Assembly (NCBI GenBank): GCA_903912795.1
Contig: CAIWIS010000837.1
Span: forward strand, 1 to 7,510
Length of the DNA: 7,510 nucleotides
Direction of reading: 5' to 3'
From: an uncultured Bacteroidales bacterium
GTDB taxonomy: Bacteria; Bacteroidota; Bacteroidia; Bacteroidales; Paludibacteraceae
Each line of letters begins with the position of its first letter. Position 1 is the stretch's first letter. Below are positions 5,075 through 7,510 of the stretch, in pieces. The translations under genes were made by a program, and so were the position numbers. The notes under the pieces were generated by a model. The model was not told where the DNA came from. It did not search any database and saw nothing but the letters and a program-made list of their open reading frames with translations.

Positions 5075-7510
5075 ATTTTCAACACTTAGTGTATTGGGTT
5101 TGTTTATTCCGGTAGCCTCACTTAAATCAACAAATTTATATCCTTTGTTTTTTAGTTCCACTATCAAAGTGTTTAGCTTGTTGTAAAATTTATCGGTTCG
5201 TCGAGGATCGGTACCAATATGAAACAGCATAATGTGTCCGTTTAATCCTTCGCTGGCTTCCACTTTTAGTATTTGCTTGTAAATTTCATCGCTCGAATAA
5301 TATTGTTCACGCATTTCGGGAATAGAATAATCGGCGTTTGAACGTGTTCCTGGTGTGAAATTAACCAAGGTAATGCCAACTTCTTTGCACCACAAGCTGA
5401 TACTATCGTTGTATAATTCATAAGGTGGAATAAAAAAACGTGCATCCGATTTTTTAATATCAAACTCTGCCAGTTCATTATAATTCTCTTTTAAATCGCT
5501 CAAAAATAAGAATTTATCTATTAAAAGCGATTTGGGATTATCCTGCTGACAATATTGCAAATGTTGATCGGAATGCGCACCTATATAGTGTCCTTCCTTT
5601 TTTAGATTCTTGACTATCGATTTAAATTTTGATTTTCGCAAAAAATCGCCAGTAAAAAAGAATGAAGCTTTGATATTGTTTTTAGTCAATGCTTTTCTTA
5701 TTTTTTTTGCTCCATCGGCAAATTCATGACCTGTAAATACAAGGCTGATTTGCTTTTTGTCGGTATTACTACGTATTATTCCGCCATCGCGAATTAGATT
5801 TTTATCAGCTTGTTTGTTTTCTTCAAATTGCTTTGCACCAAGTAAATATACAAGCGATGCTGTACCATCCAAAGTCGGTTTATTCGTTTGGTAATCCGAA
5901 AAATCGTCGTGGTAAACAGCCCATTTTGTTTGAAACCTGCTATCTCTATCTTTTTTTGATAATTTTACGCCATTTACACTTTTCGAAATAGAGCGACGAA
6001 CAGGACCAACAACCAATCCTCCTTTTTGAGCAATTCCTTTTTCGGCCCATAATGCTGAATGTGTGTTTTTTGGCGTTCTACCCATTGCCGGAAGCCCTAC
6101 AACCATGCTTGTGCCCCAAGGATTGCACCCAAAAAGCCAATCAGTAAGTGCAGTTTCCATTTCAATATAGGTTGAATCGCCAGCATATCGACGGTACAAG
6201 TTGCATTGCGTGGCAAGCGCAGTAACATAGTTATTCGAATACAAAACCATAGGTACACCTATTCCAAAAGGATTATCGTTTTTTCGTAATTGTGCTCTTT
6301 GAAGTCCAAATCGAATATTTTGTAGAAACTCGTTTTTAAACTTCGGCTTTTCGGAATTTGCCAGTACATAATGACCATAATTAGTAAACGGATACCATTG
6401 ATAATGATTCACTGTATCGGCAAAAAGCCATGGAATTATGGGTTCTTTACGACCATAAGCAGCAGCTTCGGATTGGTATTTCGTGTCGAAACTCAATTGA
6501 TATAACTGTGTAGCAGCCAGTTGCATATCGTCGGCCCAATTGTCTTCTTCGTGAAAATTGGGAACATTGTAAGGCACTGATTGGCAAACCCCTGGGTAGT
6601 TTTTGCCATATTCGTATACTGTAAATGCTTTTCGCTGAAGAGTATCAGCAAAGTTGGGGTAAAATTTTCGAAGCATTTCGGAACCTAGCGCAAATGCAGC
6701 CGAATACTTTCCGGCAATGGACGCAATTCCTGTTGTTCTGTTTTTGAAATTTTTTAAACCTTCGGGTTTGCCAGTAGCTTTGTACACTGGGCGTTCGGCA
6801 CCTTCGCCCCAGCCATAATCAACTTTATCGGCTGTAGGTAATCGGAGCTCAGTAAGGTCGCGGTCGTCACCAACTTGATAATACACAACATCGTCCTTCG
6901 GATTCATTTTAAGTAACCAATCTAATCCCCATTTAGCCTCGTCGAGTACATCCGGTATTTTATTTGGAAAAGCCAAGCCATTGGCATCAAAATTATCTGA
7001 AAAAGCTGCTGGATTCATACGATAGGCATAAAGCAACTGAAAAACTGCTGTAGCCGATGTGCTTCCGTATTTCAAATTATCCGAAGCATCGTGCCAACCG
7101 CCTGTTACATCAATTGTGCGAGGTGCTAAGGGCTGCAGCGTGGTTTTGGTTTTTTTGTTTATAGGAGGGCTTATCACTTTGAGCTCAGGTACTTCCATAC
7201 CATCCTCCTGATGACAATAGGCATTTAAACTTGGATTGTAGCCACAACGCTGCTGCCGAAGGTATTGAAGTAAAAAGTCGGCACTTCCTCTGTAGGCATT
7301 TTTATCGATAAGGATAGTAGGCGAATAACAATTATCAGTCTTTATGAAAAATGCGCCTTCGTTTCTGAAATTGCTAAAATCGAGTGTATAAACCGACGCA
7401 AATTGCTCAAAACTACCAAAAAGTTTAACAGACGTGAAATCAGCTAATTTTTCGTCGGTAAGGGCATCGTAAATAGAAAAAGATTTAATGTTGAGTTGCG
7501 ATTCACTTAG
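5057..7510 (-). CDS. Two-module enzyme: GH9 glycoside hydrolase fused to NodB/CE4-like polysaccharide deacetylase, 5'-partial
   Basis: The frame is open from the right edge through 817 codons. The ATG at 7196-7198 is an internal Met, because the 104 codons before it are in frame and conserved (YRGSADFLLQYLRQQRCGYNP is GH9-type). Residues are numbered from that Met. The visible N-terminus is probably the tail of the Ig-like domain that precedes many GH9 modules. GH9 spans up to about 460: GGWHDASD (33-40) holds the catalytic-base Asp pair Asp37/Asp40. FGCNPWGTSM, then PKNTHS with His380, and YHDDFSDYQTN (429-439) follow. The signature 2 general-acid Glu is Lys440. A NodB-like domain follows (about 484-692): FTGHEF (488-493) where TFDD is usual, the metal motif HSDQH (542-546), PPYELY, FTPGTRS and LFHIG with His660. 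GH9 enzymes cleave beta-1,4-glucans, and CE4 enzymes remove acyl groups. The Lys440 change questions hydrolase activity. Signal peptide and start lie outside the window. Confidence 0.92.
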   Translation of the reverse strand, partial: LSESQLNIKSFSIYDALTDEKLADFTSVKLFGSFEQFASVYTLDFSNFRNEGAFFIKTDNCYSPTILIDKNAYRGSADFLLQYLRQQRCGYNPSLNAYCHQEDGMEVPELKVISPPINKKTKTTLQPLAPRTIDVTGGWHDASDNLKYGSTSATAVFQLLYAYRMNPAAFSDNFDANGLAFPNKIPDVLDEAKWGLDWLLKMNPKDDVVYYQVGDDRDLTELRLPTADKVDYGWGEGAERPVYKATGKPEGLKNFKNRTTGIASIAGKYSAAFALGSEMLRKFYPNFADTLQRKAFTVYEYGKNYPGVCQSVPYNVPNFHEEDNWADDMQLAATQLYQLSFDTKYQSEAAAYGRKEPIIPWLFADTVNHYQWYPFTNYGHYVLANSEKPKFKNEFLQNIRFGLQRAQLRKNDNPFGIGVPMVLYSNNYVTALATQCNLYRRYAGDSTYIEMETALTDWLFGCNPWGTSMVVGLPAMGRTPKNTHSALWAEKGIAQKGGLVVGPVRRSISKSVNGVKLSKKDRDSRFQTKWAVYHDDFSDYQTNKPTLDGTASLVYLLGAKQFEENKQADKNLIRDGGIIRSNTDKKQISLVFTGHEFADGAKKIRKALTKNNIKASFFFTGDFLRKSKFKSIVKNLKKEGHYIGAHSDQHLQYCQQDNPKSLLIDKFLFLSDLKENYNELAEFDIKKSDARFFIPPYELYNDSISLWCKEVGITLVNFTPGTRSNADYSIPEMREQYYSSDEIYKQILKVEASEGLNGHIMLFHIGTDPRRTDKFYNKLNTLIVELKNKGYKFVDLSEATGINKPNTLSVENKKRKH

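Noticed and set aside
4903..5115. 70-codon plus-strand frame spanning tRNA-His
   Set aside because: It is a translation through the tRNA promoter, the tRNA and its terminator, so it is not coding.
5266..5478. 70-codon minus-strand frame within the GH9-CE4 gene
   Set aside because: It is an alternate frame on the same strand inside the deacetylase domain and carries no features of its own.
7196..7198. ATG as the start of the GH9-CE4 gene
   Set aside because: The same frame is open for 104 further codons to the window edge and encodes conserved GH9 upstream sequence, so the true start is outside the window.

Overview
The window looks like chromosomal DNA of a member of the Bacteroidota. The evidence is AT-rich sequence, no Shine-Dalgarno-like motifs at gene starts, and several TAnnTTTG elements (the Bacteroidota -7 box) upstream of genes. 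The gene content fits too: a YugP-type membrane zinc peptidase, a Fur-family regulator beside purA, and a GH9 cellulase-type enzyme whose wording resembles Bacteroidota GH9 proteins. All six protein genes end in TAA. No species can be named from the sequence alone.

Layout. Positions 2-1270 (+) hold most of a MATE-family efflux transporter that enters from the left edge and is broken by one in-frame TAG at 524-526. A strong hairpin terminator follows and faces a convergent tRNA-Arg(CCG) at 1320-1393 (-). Next on the minus strand are a zinc metallopeptidase (1431-2111), an intergenic region with a terminator for purA and a possible sigma-54-type promoter, purA (2289-3548), a Fur-family regulator (3638-4102) and an AlkD-like HEAT-repeat protein (4166-4846). 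A divergent tRNA-His(GTG) lies at 4959-5036 (+). The right third, 5057-7510 (-), is one long open frame that leaves the window: the tail of an N-terminal domain, a GH9 glycoside hydrolase module and a NodB/CE4-like polysaccharide deacetylase module.

How the genes relate. Fur-family gene and purA may be co-transcribed, since 89 bp separate them with no clear terminator or promoter between. The two tRNA genes appear to have their own promoters. The GH9-CE4 protein would act on polysaccharide, probably outside the cytoplasm, but its start and any signal peptide are out of view. The metallopeptidase is probably in the inner membrane.

I found no CRISPR array, insertion sequence, phage gene or defence system, and no coherent new multi-gene system. 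What deserves attention is a set of changes at normally near-invariant positions: the GH9 general-acid Glu reads Lys, the CE4 TFDD motif reads TGHE, tRNA-Arg carries a paired U19/A56 change in place of G19-C56, tRNA-His has two tandem U-U mismatches in its acceptor stem, and the MATE gene has a single nonsense codon. The tRNA-Arg change and the GH9/CE4 changes are the most likely to be biologically meaningful, but read support should be checked first.
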